Assembly: GCF_001942465.1 (NCBI RefSeq) | Contig: NZ_MKJY01000399.1 | Span: forward strand, 1-49,508 | DNA: 49,508 nucleotides | DNA from: Actinomadura sp. CNU-125 | GTDB taxonomy: Bacteria > Actinomycetota > Actinomycetes > Streptosporangiales > Streptosporangiaceae | Reading direction: 5' to 3' | Shown here: positions 36,645 to 46,398 of the stretch, piece after piece | Layout of the letters: the number at the start of each line of letters is the position of its first letter | Position numbering within the stretch: position 1 is the first letter of the stretch | Made by a program: the position numbers and the translations under genes | The notes under the pieces: model-generated | The model's database searches: none | What the model was told of the DNA's origin: nothing | Seen by the model: only the letters and a program-made list of their open reading frames with translations

Positions 36645-37678
36645 CTAGTTCCCCGGCTTCTCGCTCGTGTCGGGGCTCGGCGCCTTGGACGAGCCGCCGC
36701 CCGCGCCGCCGGACGTGCCGCCCGTGGGGGTGCCCGTCGGGAGCTGCCCGGCGGTCGAGTCGTCGGTCCCCGAGGCGTACTGCTTGGTGACCTTCCACTC
36801 GCCGTCGATCTTGCCGAGGGACAGCCGCAGCAGCGTGCCGGGCGCCGCGGTCTGGCCCTCGCTCGTGGTGATGTCGATGTCGACCATCACCACCGCGGTC
36901 GCGAAGCGGCCGTTGACGCTGCCGACGAACGTCTGGTTCGTCTTGGAGGTCAGCGCCAGCTTCGGGTTGTCCTTGAAGGTGTTCCCGAGGTTGGGGAGGG
37001 TGCTCTCTGCTTGAAGCTCTCCAGCAGGTCGCCGCCCATGAGCTTCTGCGCCTTGTCCATCTGCGCCTGGTAGTTCGTCGCGTTGTAGTTCAGCGCGACG
37101 TCCCCGTACGCGGACGCGACGTCCGCGACCTCCGCTCGCTCGTCCGCCTCGGACGCCGCCCCGCTCGCGCTGCGCCACTGCCAGATGGCCAGGGTCGCGA
37201 GCAGGGCGACCAGGACGACGACCACGATCAGCGGCGTCCGGCGCATGCCGAGGTACGTCGGCTCGGCCGGGTCCGCGGCGGCGGGCTTGCGGAGGCTCGG
37301 CTTGGCGCGGGGCTTCGCCGGTTCGTCGTCCGCGACGGCGTCGTCCGTCTCGTCCGCTTCGTCCTCCGGGGGTTCCAGCCGGGCGGGACGCGGCTTCGGC
37401 TTCGGCTTGGTCGCCGCGGACGCCTTGGGCTTCGCCGGTTCGGCGGACGCCTCGTCGGCGTCCTCGACCTCGACGTCGGCGTCTGCGTCGGCGTCCCCGG
37501 CGTCCTCGGCGTCGAGGGCGTCGAGCACCTCGTCGAGGTCCTCGTCGTCGATGACCTCGATGACCCGCACCCGCCGCTTGCGCTTGCCCGGACGCGCGGC
37601 CGGACGTTCCGTCCGCTCGTCCTCCGCGGCCTCCGGGGCCTCGTCCGTGCCGACCTCGTCGACGTCCCTGCTGGACAT
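36645..37678 (-). CDS. Mce-associated membrane protein (Mas), frame change near 37015
   Basis: Last gene of the mce operon. The first 150 residues are a highly charged cytoplasmic region with runs of Asp/Glu/Ala (DAGDADADADVEVEDAD) and Lys/Pro (ASAATKPKPKPRPARLEPPE). A single membrane helix follows (TPLIVVVVLVALLATLAIW), then the Mas/VirB8-like extracytoplasmic domain: VADVASAYGDVALNYNATN, then (other frame after about 37015) FKDNPKLALTSKTNQTFVGS and MVDIDITTSEGQTAAPGTLL. The tail is Gly/Ser/Thr-rich. AAGGAG lies 9 bases before ATG 37678. Mas proteins are thought to stabilise Mce transporters. Confidence 0.82.
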
Positions 37679-37699
37679 ATGGGGTAACTCCTTAGGCTC

Positions 37700-39014
37700 T
37701 CAGTCCTTGTCCCGGCGGCGCAGCCGGGACAACCGGGACACTACGGGCACCGAGCCCGCCATGACCCTGATCAGCACCATCAGCGCGATCACCGGAGGGA
37801 TGTACATCAGCCACGGCGGCGGGCCGCCGCCGGTGTCCTCCCGCGCCGCGGCCTGCTGCGCCTTCAGCTCTTCCTCCCGGCCGATCGACGTCGTGCGTCG
37901 GGATCGTCTCCCCGGGGTCCTTCGCCTTGAAGGGCGCCTGCTCGGTGTCGGCCGGCATCCGGCCGCCCGGGCAGGTCGGGACCTTGTTCACCACCGGCTG
38001 CGGCAGGGGGTACTTGTACTCCAGCGCCGCCTGCTTCTTCACCGTCAGCATGAAGATGACGTTCAGGATGGGCGCCTCTTCGGTCCCGCCGATGATGTTG
38101 TCCAGGACGACGCCGAGCTGCGGGGCCTTCGCGAGGGTCTCGTTCAGGTCGGAGAGGATCGCGGGGTTGTGCCGCTTCAGGCCCCAGTCGCCGAGCGACT
38201 GCATCGTGCACTCGAAGTCGGGGCCGGTCTTCTCCAGCAGCGTGTTGACGGTGTCGAGCAGGACCGGGCCGCGGTCGCGCAGCTCGGCGATCTCACCCTT
38301 CACCTGCCCGAGCGCCGCCGTCAGCGCGGCCAGGTTGTCGACGCCCGCGCCGAGGCTCCCCCGGTTCTGGTTCAGCACGTCGGTGATGCGGCCGAGGTCC
38401 TTGGTGAGACCGTCGAGCAGCTCGCTGTTCTGCTGGAACGTGGTGGTGAGCTGGTCGGAGCCGTTGATGATCTGCCGGAGCGAGTTCTCCCGGCCCTGCC
38501 ACCCGGCGGCGAGCTCGGAGGTGAGGACCTTGGCGTCCTGCGGGTCGACGGCCTTGAGCGTGTCGATCACCGACGCGAACAGGTCGCTGTACTTGGGCGG
38601 CACCGACGTCTGCGACACCGGGATCACCGCGCCGGACTCCAGCGGCTTCGCGGCGGCCGACTTCGGGCCGGGCGTCAGCTCGACGACCGGCTCGCCGACC
38701 GCCGACTTGCGGGCCGCCGCCGCCGTGACGCCCTCGGGGACGTCGACGTCGCGCTCGATGTCGAGCTTGACGACGACCTTGTCCTCCACCAGCTCCACCG
38801 AGTCGATCTTGCCGATCCGGACGCCGAGGTAGTCGACCTCGAAGCCCGGCTGCAGTCCCGGCGAGGACTCGAACTCCACGGAGATGTTGTACGGCCGCTC
38901 GATGAAGTCGAACTTCACGACGTTGCCGAACGCCCACACCACCATGACGACGGCGAGGACGGCGAACGCCAGCAGGTTGACCGTGACGCGGTTGAACGCG
39001 AAGCGTCTCTTCAT
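37700..39014 (-). CDS. MCE family protein, MceF position (frame change near 37888)
   Basis: Substrate-binding tunnel subunit of the Mce lipid importer. One N-terminal membrane helix (VTVNLLAFAVLAVVMVVWAF) is followed by the MCE domain (FESSPGLQPGFEVDYLGVRI, GKIDSVELVEDKVVVKLDI) and a long helical part with NGSDQLTTTFQQNSELLDGL. After PGETIPTH the listed frame degenerates, while another frame gives IGREEELKAQQAAAREDTGG and a second hydrophobic segment, WLMYIPPVIALMVLIRVMAG, then LSRLRRRDKD before the stop at 37700. The start overlaps the stop of the preceding MceE gene by 4 bases. Confidence 0.85.
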
Positions 39015-40126
39015 CGCTGCGGCTCCAAGAGCTTCTTGAGGTCCGGCAGCACGCCTTCGAGCCCTTCGGGCAGCTGCGGGGAACCGGCCTTCTTCTCGTT
39101 CCCGCCACCGGCGGAACCGCCGCCTCCGCCACCGCCGCCGCCGGACGAGCCGGAGCCGCCGACGCCCGGGATCACCGGCGTCCCGTCCGGCCAGACGACC
39201 TCCAGCAGCGGGTACAGCAGCAGCTGGCCGTCATAGGTCGCGAGCGGGATCTTCGTCTCGAACTCGACCATGCCGTCCACCAGGTCGGTCAGCCGCCGGC
39301 GGCTGCTGCCGAGCTGCGCGAGCACCGGATCGATGTCCTGCAGCAGCTCGCGGAACCGCCCGATCCGTCCGACCAGCACCTTGTTGTTCAGCTCGCCGGC
39401 GGCCTTCGTCAGCTCGTCCACCGCGCTGATGATCTTCTCTTTGTTCTCGTCCAGCAGCCGCGTCGTCCGTTCGATCTGCCCGGGGGCCTCGCTCAGGACG
39501 TCCTCGCGCTCGGCGAGGTCACGGCCCAGCTTGGCGAACTGGTCCACCGACTGCGCGAGCGCCCGCCGCTGGTCGGCGAACACCTGCACCAGGTCGGACG
39601 CCTGCGCGATCGTCTTGTTCAGCTTCTCGCCGTTGCCGTCGAGGGCCGTCGCGCCCGCGTTGACCACGGTCGCCAGGTCGTCCCCCGCGAGGGCCTTGAT
39701 CAGCGGCCCGGCCTGCCCGACGACGTCCTCGAACGCCGGCTGCACCCGGGTGTCGCCGATCTTGCCGCCGTCGGCTAGGAACGGCCCGGCGTCCATGCTC
39801 GCGCCCGGCGGCATCTGCAGGTCGACGAAGTTCTCGCCGAGCAGCGACGTCACCTTGATCTCCGCGCGGGTGCCCTGCGGGATCCGGTAGGCGTCCTCGA
39901 TCGACAGCGTCACCTCCGCCCGGTATCCCTCGACGAGCTCCACCTTCACGACGCTGCCGACCTTGATGTCGGACATCTGCACGCTGTGCCCGGCCACCAG
40001 GCCCTGGACGTCGTCGAACCGCGCCGTCAGGGTCAGGTCGCCCTTCGGCGCGCCCGCCGTCCGGTACGAGCAGCCGGACACCGCGACCGCGACGACCGCG
40101 GCGAGAACGAGGATCAGCCGGCGCAT
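39011..40126 (-). CDS. MCE family lipoprotein, MceE position
   Basis: A 371-residue Mce subunit with a lipoprotein signal, MRRLILVLAAVVAVAVSGCS (lipobox VSGC). The MCE domain is RFDDVQGLVAGHSVQMSDIK with VELVEGYRAEVTLSIED, then the loop VTSLLGENFVDLQMPPGASM and long helices. The C-terminal region has a Gly/Ser run between about residues 325 and 345, an unusually long flexible linker. In mycobacteria the fifth mce gene is likewise the lipoprotein (LprK). It is translationally coupled on both sides (TGATG with mceD, 4-base overlap with mceF). Confidence 0.9.
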   Translation of the reverse strand: MRRLILVLAAVVAVAVSGCSYRTAGAPKGDLTLTARFDDVQGLVAGHSVQMSDIKVGSVVKVELVEGYRAEVTLSIEDAYRIPQGTRAEIKVTSLLGENFVDLQMPPGASMDAGPFLADGGKIGDTRVQPAFEDVVGQAGPLIKALAGDDLATVVNAGATALDGNGEKLNKTIAQASDLVQVFADQRRALAQSVDQFAKLGRDLAEREDVLSEAPGQIERTTRLLDENKEKIISAVDELTKAAGELNNKVLVGRIGRFRELLQDIDPVLAQLGSSRRRLTDLVDGMVEFETKIPLATYDGQLLLYPLLEVVWPDGTPVIPGVGGSGSSGGGGGGGGGSAGGGNEKKAGSPQLPEGLEGVLPDLKKLLEPQR

Positions 40127-41183
40127 CAGTTGCCTCCCCCGTTATCCCAGGGACAGTTCGAGTTGGGCGCGGGCAGCGGGCAGCCGACCTCGTCGGTGTC
40201 CATGAGCCCCTTCAGCCAGGTCCGCAGGAACGCGTCCGTCGCGAACCGGATGTACAGCGCCTTCGTCTCCGGGTCGTAGCCGCCGATGAGGGCGTCGCTG
40301 ATGCCCGGCAGGACGTTCACGAGCTGGGCGATCTCCTTGGAGTTGCCCTTGAGGACGAGCGCCGCCCGGGTCAGCACCGCCAGGTCGTACGGAAGCTGGC
40401 CCTTGTACTTGTCGAGGAGTTCCTGGCCGTTGTCGGCGAGCACCAGCATGCCCTTGATGAGCTCCTGCAGCTCGCCGCGCTCGGAGCTGAGCACCCGCGT
40501 CGCCTCGCCGAAGTTGCGGATCAGCGTGCCGAGCACCTGCTCGCGTCCGCGCACCACCCCGGCGAGCCGGTCGAGGTTCTCGGCGACCTCGATCAGCTCC
40601 TGGTCCTGCCCGGCGACGTTCTCCACCAGGCGGGCGCTCTGCTCCAGGGTGGCGTTGAACTGGCGGCCGTTGCCCTGGACGGTCCCGGCGGCGGTGCCGA
40701 GCGCCGACTGCATCTTCGTCGGGTCGAGCGCGTCCGCGAGGTTCGTGAACGCGCTGAGGGCGTCGTCCACCTCCACCGGGACGTGGGTGCGCTCGATCGG
40801 GATCTCGTCGGCCTGCTCCTTCGGCTGCCCCGGCGTCCACGCCGGATGCAGGACGAGGTTGCGCTCGCCGATCAGGTTCAGCGGGACGATCGACGCCTGC
40901 ACCCCCTTCGGGAGCGGGACGTCGTCGCGGATCCGGAACGTCACCTTGATCTTGTCGCCGATGTTCTGGACGGTCTCGACCCGTCCGACGTCGCGCCCAT
41001 GACCTTGACCTTCGACTCGGGGTAGAAGGAGCGGGCCTTCGGGAAGTAGACGGTCATCGTGCGGTCCTCGCCGGGCCCGGGGGCGAGCGAGCAGCCGCCC
41101 GCGGACGCGGCGAGGGTCAGGCCGAGCACGGCCGCCAGCGCCTTGCCTCTGGCGAGGACGGATCGGGGGAAGCGGCGGGACAT
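40126..41183 (-). CDS. MCE family protein, MceD position (frame change near 41000)
   Basis: The N-terminus MSRRFPRSVLARGKALAAVL continues into LTLAASAGGC, a possible though imperfect lipoprotein signal. The MCE domain starts MTVYFPKARSFYPESKVKVM; then one frame change near 41000 joins RDVGRVETVQNIGDKIKV and TFRIRDDVPLPKGVQASIVP. The helical part includes QFNATLEQSARLVENVAGQD, and the C-terminus is Cys- and Asn-rich (GCPLPAPNSNCPWDN). It overlaps mceC and mceE at TGATG junctions. In mycobacterial operons MceD is not usually lipidated, so the Cys may be coincidental. Confidence 0.85.
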
Positions 41184-42211
41184 CAGTTGCCTCCCTGGCC
41201 GGCGGGCCGCCGGGTGGAGATCGGCCCGGGCGGCTGGATCGGGCCGAGGCCGGTGAGCAGCCCCTCGATCCACCGGCCGTCGCCCTTGAGGTTCGCGACC
41301 TGCTGGAACGTGGGCCCGAGCAGCGAGAAGTCGGCGTTCAGGGCGTCCATGTTGGGCGCGAGCCGGGTGGTCAGCAGGTGCAGGTCGTCCAGCAGCTTGT
41401 CCAGTTCCTTCTGGTTGCTGTCGATGACGTTCGACAGCGTCCGGACGGTCCGGCTGCCCTGCCCGATCGTCGCGGCCAGCTCGTCGCGGCGCCGCACCAG
41501 CGTCTGCAGCAGCACCTGGCTGGAGTCGATGATCTCCCGGAGCTGCTGGTCCTTGCTCGCCAGCGTCCCGGTGATCTTCTTGCTGTTGTCGATCAGCTTC
41601 TCGATCTGCGGCGCCTGGTCGTTCAGCATCTGCGACACGTCCCGGAGGTTGACCAGGATGCGGTTCAGCTTCTTCGCGCCCGGCGACTCGATCTCGTTGA
41701 TCTGGGTGAGCAGCCTGTCGATGTTCTCCGGGTCGAGGCTCCCGACGATGTCGTGCGCGCCCTCCAGCGCCTCCGGGACGGTGAACGGGACGCTCGTGCG
41801 CGACTGCGGGATCCGCCGCTGCGACTCCGGCAGTCCCGACAGGTACGGCTCGGCGACCGGGCCCGACAGCTTCAGGTAGCGGCCGCCGAGCAGCGTCGTC
41901 GTGGTGACCTCCGCGCGGGTCTGCTTGCCGAGGTCGATCCCGGCGTTCACGTGCCAGGTGATGATCACCCGGCCTTTGCCGAAGTCGGGTTCGACGCCGG
42001 TGACGCGGCCCGCCTTCACTCCGGCGACCCGCACGTCGTCGCCCGTCTTGATGCCGGCCACGTCGGCGAACTCGCCGCTCATCGTGTAGCCGCGGTCGAA
42101 CAGATGCAGCTGCCCGACGGCGAACGCGAACGTCACCGACGCGCCGAGCACCGCGAGCGTGACGATCGCGACGAGCTTCTGGTTGATGTCCCGCAGCGAC
42201 TTCAGTGCCAT
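41183..42211 (-). CDS. MCE family protein, MceC position
   Basis: A 342-residue Mce subunit. The N-terminal membrane helix is LVAIVTLAVLGASVTFAFAV, the MCE domain is GEFADVAGIKTGDDVRVAGV with KAGRVTGVEPDFGKGRVIIT and TLLGGRYLKLSGP, and the long helical tunnel region has NDQAPQIEKLIDNSKKITGT. It ends in a Pro-rich tail (GPIQPPGPISTRRPAGQGG). Start and stop overlap the neighbours at TGATG, so the subunits are made together. The six Mce subunits probably form a hetero-hexameric tunnel that carries lipids through the envelope. Confidence 0.93.
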   Translation of the reverse strand: MALKSLRDINQKLVAIVTLAVLGASVTFAFAVGQLHLFDRGYTMSGEFADVAGIKTGDDVRVAGVKAGRVTGVEPDFGKGRVIITWHVNAGIDLGKQTRAEVTTTTLLGGRYLKLSGPVAEPYLSGLPESQRRIPQSRTSVPFTVPEALEGAHDIVGSLDPENIDRLLTQINEIESPGAKKLNRILVNLRDVSQMLNDQAPQIEKLIDNSKKITGTLASKDQQLREIIDSSQVLLQTLVRRRDELAATIGQGSRTVRTLSNVIDSNQKELDKLLDDLHLLTTRLAPNMDALNADFSLLGPTFQQVANLKGDGRWIEGLLTGLGPIQPPGPISTRRPAGQGGN

Positions 42212-43290
42212 CAGTCGCCCCTCTTCGTCAGCATCGCCTGCAGCTTGTCGAGCTCCTGCTGCGTGGGCTCGTCCGTTCCGGGGGCCTTCGGCAACTGCAT
42301 CTCGAACGGGCAGGGCCCGATCTGGATGTTCAGGCAGAGCGCGTTGGTGCGCAGGAAGTGCCCGCCGTTGGCGGCGGAGAACAGCTGCCGCAGCGTCAGC
42401 GGGAGCTTCTGCACCATCTGTTCGAGCTGGTCGACGTTCAGCCGGAACGTCTCGCTCAGCTCGCCCAGGTTCCGGATGATCCGCGCGAGCTGGGCGTCGT
42501 TGCCGCCGAGCACCCGGTTCAGGTTGGTGGTGACGCCCGAGATCTGCACGGTCGCGTTCTCCAGCAGCGCCCGGTTGTCGGCGAACACCTTCACGAGCGA
42601 TTCGAGGTTGTCGATGCTCGCCGCGATCTGCTTGTCGCGGGTCGAGACCGCACCGCTGACCGTCTCGTAGTCGTCGATCATCTTGCTGATCGTGTCCTTG
42701 CGGGACGCGAACGTCTGCAGGAGCACGTCCAGGTTGTTCGTCAGCACCGAGATGTTCTGCTCGTTGCCTTCGAGCGCCTGTGAGAACGAGAAGAGGATCT
42801 TGTTGAGCTGCTCGGGGTCGAGGTTGCGGGTCAGCGGCCCGAGGCTGTTGACGATCGCGCCGAGGTCCACCACCGACTGCGTGTGCGGCACCCGGTCGCC
42901 GTCCTTGAGCATCTCCTTGCTCGCGCCCGGCTCCAGGTAGATGACCCGCTGGCCCATCACGTTGCGCCAGCGGATCGCGGCGGCCGAGTCCTTCGGGATC
43001 TTCAGCTCGGTGTCGACGGCCATCTCCACGACGGCCTTGCCGCGCACCACCTCGATGCCCTCGACGCGGCCGACCGGGGTCCCGGCGACCTTCACCTGGT
43101 CGCCCTCGACCAGGCCGGTGACGTCGTCGAACTTCGCCGACAGCCGGTACCGGTCGGCGAACGACGTGCCGAGGATCTGCTGCCCGATGAAGAACGTGAG
43201 GACGCCCGTCACGGCGACGAACACGACGAACTTCAGCAGCGTCCGGTAGTCCGGCCCGCGCGCGGTCTTGCCGCGCAGCAGCCCGCTCAC
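42211..43290 (-). CDS. MCE family protein, MceB position
   Basis: A 359-residue Mce subunit starting at GTG 43290 (GGGAGG upstream), which overlaps the mceA stop. The membrane helix is LLKFVVFVAVTGVLTFFIGQ, the MCE domain is KFDDVTGLVEGDQVKVAGTP with VGRVEGIEVVRGKAVVEMAV, and the helical part has LEGNEQNISVLTNNLDVLLQ and LENATVQISGVTTNLNRVLG. The C-terminal FSAANGGHFLRTNALCLNIQ with two Cys is typical of MceB subunits. Confidence 0.93.
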   Translation of the reverse strand: MSGLLRGKTARGPDYRTLLKFVVFVAVTGVLTFFIGQQILGTSFADRYRLSAKFDDVTGLVEGDQVKVAGTPVGRVEGIEVVRGKAVVEMAVDTELKIPKDSAAAIRWRNVMGQRVIYLEPGASKEMLKDGDRVPHTQSVVDLGAIVNSLGPLTRNLDPEQLNKILFSFSQALEGNEQNISVLTNNLDVLLQTFASRKDTISKMIDDYETVSGAVSTRDKQIAASIDNLESLVKVFADNRALLENATVQISGVTTNLNRVLGGNDAQLARIIRNLGELSETFRLNVDQLEQMVQKLPLTLRQLFSAANGGHFLRTNALCLNIQIGPCPFEMQLPKAPGTDEPTQQELDKLQAMLTKRGD

Positions 43291-44405
43291 GGCTGCCTCC
43301 CGTTCGTCCCGTTGGTCTTGTTCGCGCCGTTGGTCTTGTTCGTGCCGCCGGTGCCGTTCGACGCCCCGCCGCCGAACGACGTCTCGAACGACGTCGTCGG
43401 GCACAGGTCCCGGATGATGCCGCAGATGTCGAGCGGCAGCCGGTTGGACGCCTGCGCGATCATCGTGCCCTCCGGGCCCGGGATGCGGATGATCTGCGCG
43501 AGCAGCCGGAAGAACCCGTTCAGGCTGTCGATCATCACCGGCACGTTGCGCAGCTGCCCGTTCGCGACGTCGGCGACGTCCGCGGCTCCGTCGATGACGT
43601 CGCCGACGTTGCCGCCCTGCCGCTGCAGCGTTCCGCCGACCCGGTTCCCCAGCTCGCTCGCCTCGTCCAGCAGCCGCGTCACCTTGTCCGGCTTCGCGTT
43701 GATCACCTCGGACAGCTCGTTGAAGTCGCCCGCGACGCCCGTGACCTCGTCACCGCGCGTGCCGAGCGTCTGCGAGACGCCCGTGAGGTCGTTCAGCAGC
43801 GACCGGATCACCTCCCGGTTCCGGTGGGTCGCGTCGATGATCTTCGCGCCGTTGTCGATCGTCCGGCGCAGCGCCGGGCCCTGGCCCGACAGCCCCGCGC
43901 CGAACGTGTGCAGCAGCGTCGCGACGTCGTCCGGGTTGATCGCCTGCGTCAGCTCGTAGGTCGGCCACGCCGTGTCGGCGAGCTCCTGCGGGTCGTGCGT
44001 CTTGGCGATGTGCCCGCCGTCGTCGAGGTAGGGGCCCGACAGCTCGTGCGCGCCGAGGTTCAGGGTGAGGTCCTTCGGCCCGAACACCGACACCGGCTCG
44101 ATGGACGCCACGGTCGTGTCGGGGATCTCCACGCCCTCGTCCAGTCTGAGCCGCACGCTCACCCGGCCGTCGTCGCGCAGCTCCAGCGAGGCGACCGTGC
44201 CGACCTCGATGCCGCGGATCTTCACTTCGGACTTCTCGGGGTCGAGCCCCTGCCCGGCCGTCCCGAACTGCGCGGTGTAGTAGGTCGAGCCTTCGTGCGA
44301 CTGCGTGGCGCCGACCGCGATCAGCGCCGCGGACGCCGCCAGGACGCCCGCGCCGACCAGCCCGAAGATCGTCCGGGAGCGGGCGGAGAGTGTCTCGTCG
44401 CTCAT
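43287..44405 (-). CDS. MCE family protein, MceA position
   Basis: First Mce subunit gene, 372 residues. The membrane helix is IFGLVGAGVLAASAALIAVG, and the MCE domain is TAGQGLDPEKSEVKIRGIEV with GTVASLELRDDGRVSVRLRL. The helical part is followed by CGIIRDLCPTTSFETSFGGG and a striking Asn/Thr/Gly/Lys tail (TNKTNGANKTNGTNG) encoded by short direct repeats at about 43295-43355. The ATG overlaps the yrbEB stop by 4 bases. The tail repeat is not a normal part of Mce proteins. Confidence 0.92.
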   Translation of the reverse strand: MSDETLSARSRTIFGLVGAGVLAASAALIAVGATQSHEGSTYYTAQFGTAGQGLDPEKSEVKIRGIEVGTVASLELRDDGRVSVRLRLDEGVEIPDTTVASIEPVSVFGPKDLTLNLGAHELSGPYLDDGGHIAKTHDPQELADTAWPTYELTQAINPDDVATLLHTFGAGLSGQGPALRRTIDNGAKIIDATHRNREVIRSLLNDLTGVSQTLGTRGDEVTGVAGDFNELSEVINAKPDKVTRLLDEASELGNRVGGTLQRQGGNVGDVIDGAADVADVANGQLRNVPVMIDSLNGFFRLLAQIIRIPGPEGTMIAQASNRLPLDICGIIRDLCPTTSFETSFGGGASNGTGGTNKTNGANKTNGTNGRQP

Positions 44406-45256
44406 CCGGTCAGCTCCACCGTGCTCCCGTGGCCCCAGAAGATGTACGACAGGACCAGGTTCATGAGGATCATCAGGATCGTGGACTCCCGGATCGCGCG
44501 GCCCGCGGCGACGCCGACGCCGACCGGGCCGCCGGCGGCGTAGTAGCCGCGGTAGCAATGGACGAACATGATGATGAACGCGAAGATCGCCACCTTGACC
44601 ACGCTGTAGAACACGTCGATCGGCGGCAGGTAGAGGTGGAAGTAGTAGTCGTAGATGCCGGGCGAAAGCCCGAAGTACTGGATCGTGATGAACCGCGTGG
44701 CGAAGAACGCCATGAACAGTGACACCAGGTAGAGCGGGACGAGCGCGATCACGCCCGCCGCGACCCGGGTGCACACCAGGTAGGCGAGGGAGTTGATCCC
44801 CATGACCTCCAGCGCGTCGATCTCCTCGGAGATCCGCATCGCGCCGATCTCGGCGGTGAAGCCGGTGCCGACCTGCGCGACCAGCGCCACCCCCGCGATG
44901 ATCGGGGTGACCTCGCGGACGTTGGAGTAGCTGGAGATCAGCCCGGTGAACGCCTCGGCGCCGATGCGCTCCAGGCCCGGGTAGCCCTGCAGGCCGACCA
45001 TCGCGCCGGTCGCCAGCGACATCGTCGCGATCACGAAGATCATGCCGCCGCCGATGACGAGCGCGCCGACGCCGACGGTGATGTCGCTGACGTGCTTGGC
45101 GAGCGTCTTGCCGTACTTGCGCTTGAGGACGATGTCGAAGAACAGGTGGTAGAGGACCCGGCCGAGGAAGACCGGCAGGGCGGCGGAGGCCGTGAGGCCG
45201 GCCGTCCGGACCTGCACGGCCCGGCCCAGCTTGCGTACGGGGGAAATGGCGACCAT
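44402..45256 (-). CDS. MlaE/YrbE-family ABC permease, second (YrbEB)
   Basis: A 284-residue integral membrane permease of the Mce system. Family features are the N-terminal amphipathic helix region, the conserved VREVTPIIAGVALVAQVGTG and FTAEIGAMRISEEIDALEVM loop (the EIG/EIDAL motif of MlaE permeases), MGINSLAYLVCTRVAAGVIA and HCYRGYYAAGGPVGVGVAAG near the C-terminus. It abuts yrbEA without a gap and overlaps mceA. It needs an Mkl/MceG ATPase, which is not encoded in this window; in mycobacteria that ATPase is also unlinked. Confidence 0.93.
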   Translation of the reverse strand: MVAISPVRKLGRAVQVRTAGLTASAALPVFLGRVLYHLFFDIVLKRKYGKTLAKHVSDITVGVGALVIGGGMIFVIATMSLATGAMVGLQGYPGLERIGAEAFTGLISSYSNVREVTPIIAGVALVAQVGTGFTAEIGAMRISEEIDALEVMGINSLAYLVCTRVAAGVIALVPLYLVSLFMAFFATRFITIQYFGLSPGIYDYYFHLYLPPIDVFYSVVKVAIFAFIIMFVHCYRGYYAAGGPVGVGVAAGRAIRESTILMILMNLVLSYIFWGHGSTVELTG

Positions 45257-46058
45257 CTAGAACTTCCGGGGGACGAGGACCTGGTAGACCATCTCGACCA
45301 CGTAGTTGATGGCGAACACCACGATCGAGGTGACCACCACCGCACGGTTGACCGCGCGGCCGACGCCGACGGGTCCGTAGTCGCAGTTCATGCCCATGTA
45401 GCAGGCGACGGCGGCGGCGACGAAGCCGAACACCCAAGCCTTGAACAGGGTCACGACGAGGTCCGAGAACTGCAGGAGGGTCGTGGCGCCGTCGAAGAAG
45501 GCGCCGGGGCTCACGCCCTGCTGGATCACGTTGAAGTAGAAGCCGCCGAGGACGCCGGCCAGGATCACCACCGAGCACAGCAGCGCCGAGACGGTGCTCG
45601 CCGCCCACAGCCTCGGGGTGACCAGGCGGTGGATGGGGTTGATCCCCATGACCTCCATCGCCGCCAGCTCGTCGCGGATGTTGCGGGCGCCCATGTCGGA
45701 CGTCATCGCCGATCCGCCCACGCCGGAGACCAGCAGCGCCGCCGCCAGCGGCGCGACCTGCTGGATCATGGCGGCGACGAGCAGCGCGCCGGTGCCGGAC
45801 GCGGCGCCGAGCTGCCGCGCGATGTCCCGACCTGCAGCGAGATCGTCGCGCCGAGCGGCACCGCGATCAGCATCACCGGCACGGCGGTCACCCGCGCGAG
45901 GAACCAGCACTGCTCGATGAACTCGCCCCACCACTGGCGCAGGTCCCAGGTGCGGCGCAGCCCTCCAGGAGGGTCACGCACAGCAGCCCGGTCTCGTCGA
46001 GGGTGCGTTCGACGCGTCTGCGCGCCAGATCCGGAGCCCGGGTAAGACTCAGGGCCAT
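45257..46058 (-). CDS. MlaE/YrbE-family ABC permease, first (YrbEA), two frame changes
   Basis: First permease of the Mce transporter. The reconstructed N-terminus is MALSLTRAPDLARRRVERTL and then ETGLLCVTLLEG; after a frame change near 45963 it reads LRRTWDLRQWWGEFIEQCWF and VTAVPVMLIAVPLGATISLQ; after another near 45829 it continues DIARQLGAASGTGALLVAAM, GGSAMTSDMGARNIRDELAA (the MlaE loop) and MEVMGINPIHRLVTPRLWAA, with CDYGPVGVGRAVNRAVVVTS near the end. ATG 46058 overlaps the stop of a 13-codon leader ORF, so the start is probably coupled. If the leader is instead the true N-terminus, a third indel would be needed. Confidence 0.85.
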
Positions 46059-46099
46059 CAGCCGGCGACCTCCCCCTGGGGGGCGGGGCGAAGGGTCAT
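46058..46099 (-). CDS. 13-residue leader ORF coupled to yrbEA
   Basis: ATG 46099 encodes MTLRPAPQGEVAG and ends TGA at 46058-46060, overlapping the yrbEA ATG as TGATG. GGAGG (46105-46109) is 5 bases before it, while yrbEA itself has only the Gly/Glu codons GGGGAG of this ORF as a ribosome-binding site. It may set operon translation by coupling, or be a broken-off N-terminus of YrbEA. Confidence 0.45.
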   Translation of the reverse strand: MTLRPAPQGEVAG

Positions 46100-46398
46100 A
46101 CCAGCCTCCTTCGTTCTCGGACGTCCGCGCTCATCCGATACGTCGGCTCTCCGCCGTCCCGGAATTGGGCGCGCGACATCCAGTTCTCCGTACGCGCGCC
46201 TTCCGATCTCGGCCGAGATCCGGTACCACAGGGGGCACGCACGGCTCGTGAGAGCACGCAGGCACCGCCTGTGATCTGGAGCACTCTATTAGAAGAAGGT
46301 CTAAGAAGCGAGTACTTACATGGGTCTTTGTCCGAAGATACGATCACCGGGTGCGAAACCCGCCACATCAGGACACAGACGCGAACGGGAGTGACGGC
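46100..46398. promoter_or_regulatory. Divergent promoter region of the mce operon and marR, with TTAGA-N6-TCTAA
   Basis: TTAGA (46289-46293) and TCTAA (46300-46304) form an inverted repeat in the most AT-rich part of the spacer, as expected for a MarR operator. The rest has no gene. It should hold the mce promoter and the marR promoter. Confidence 0.5.
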
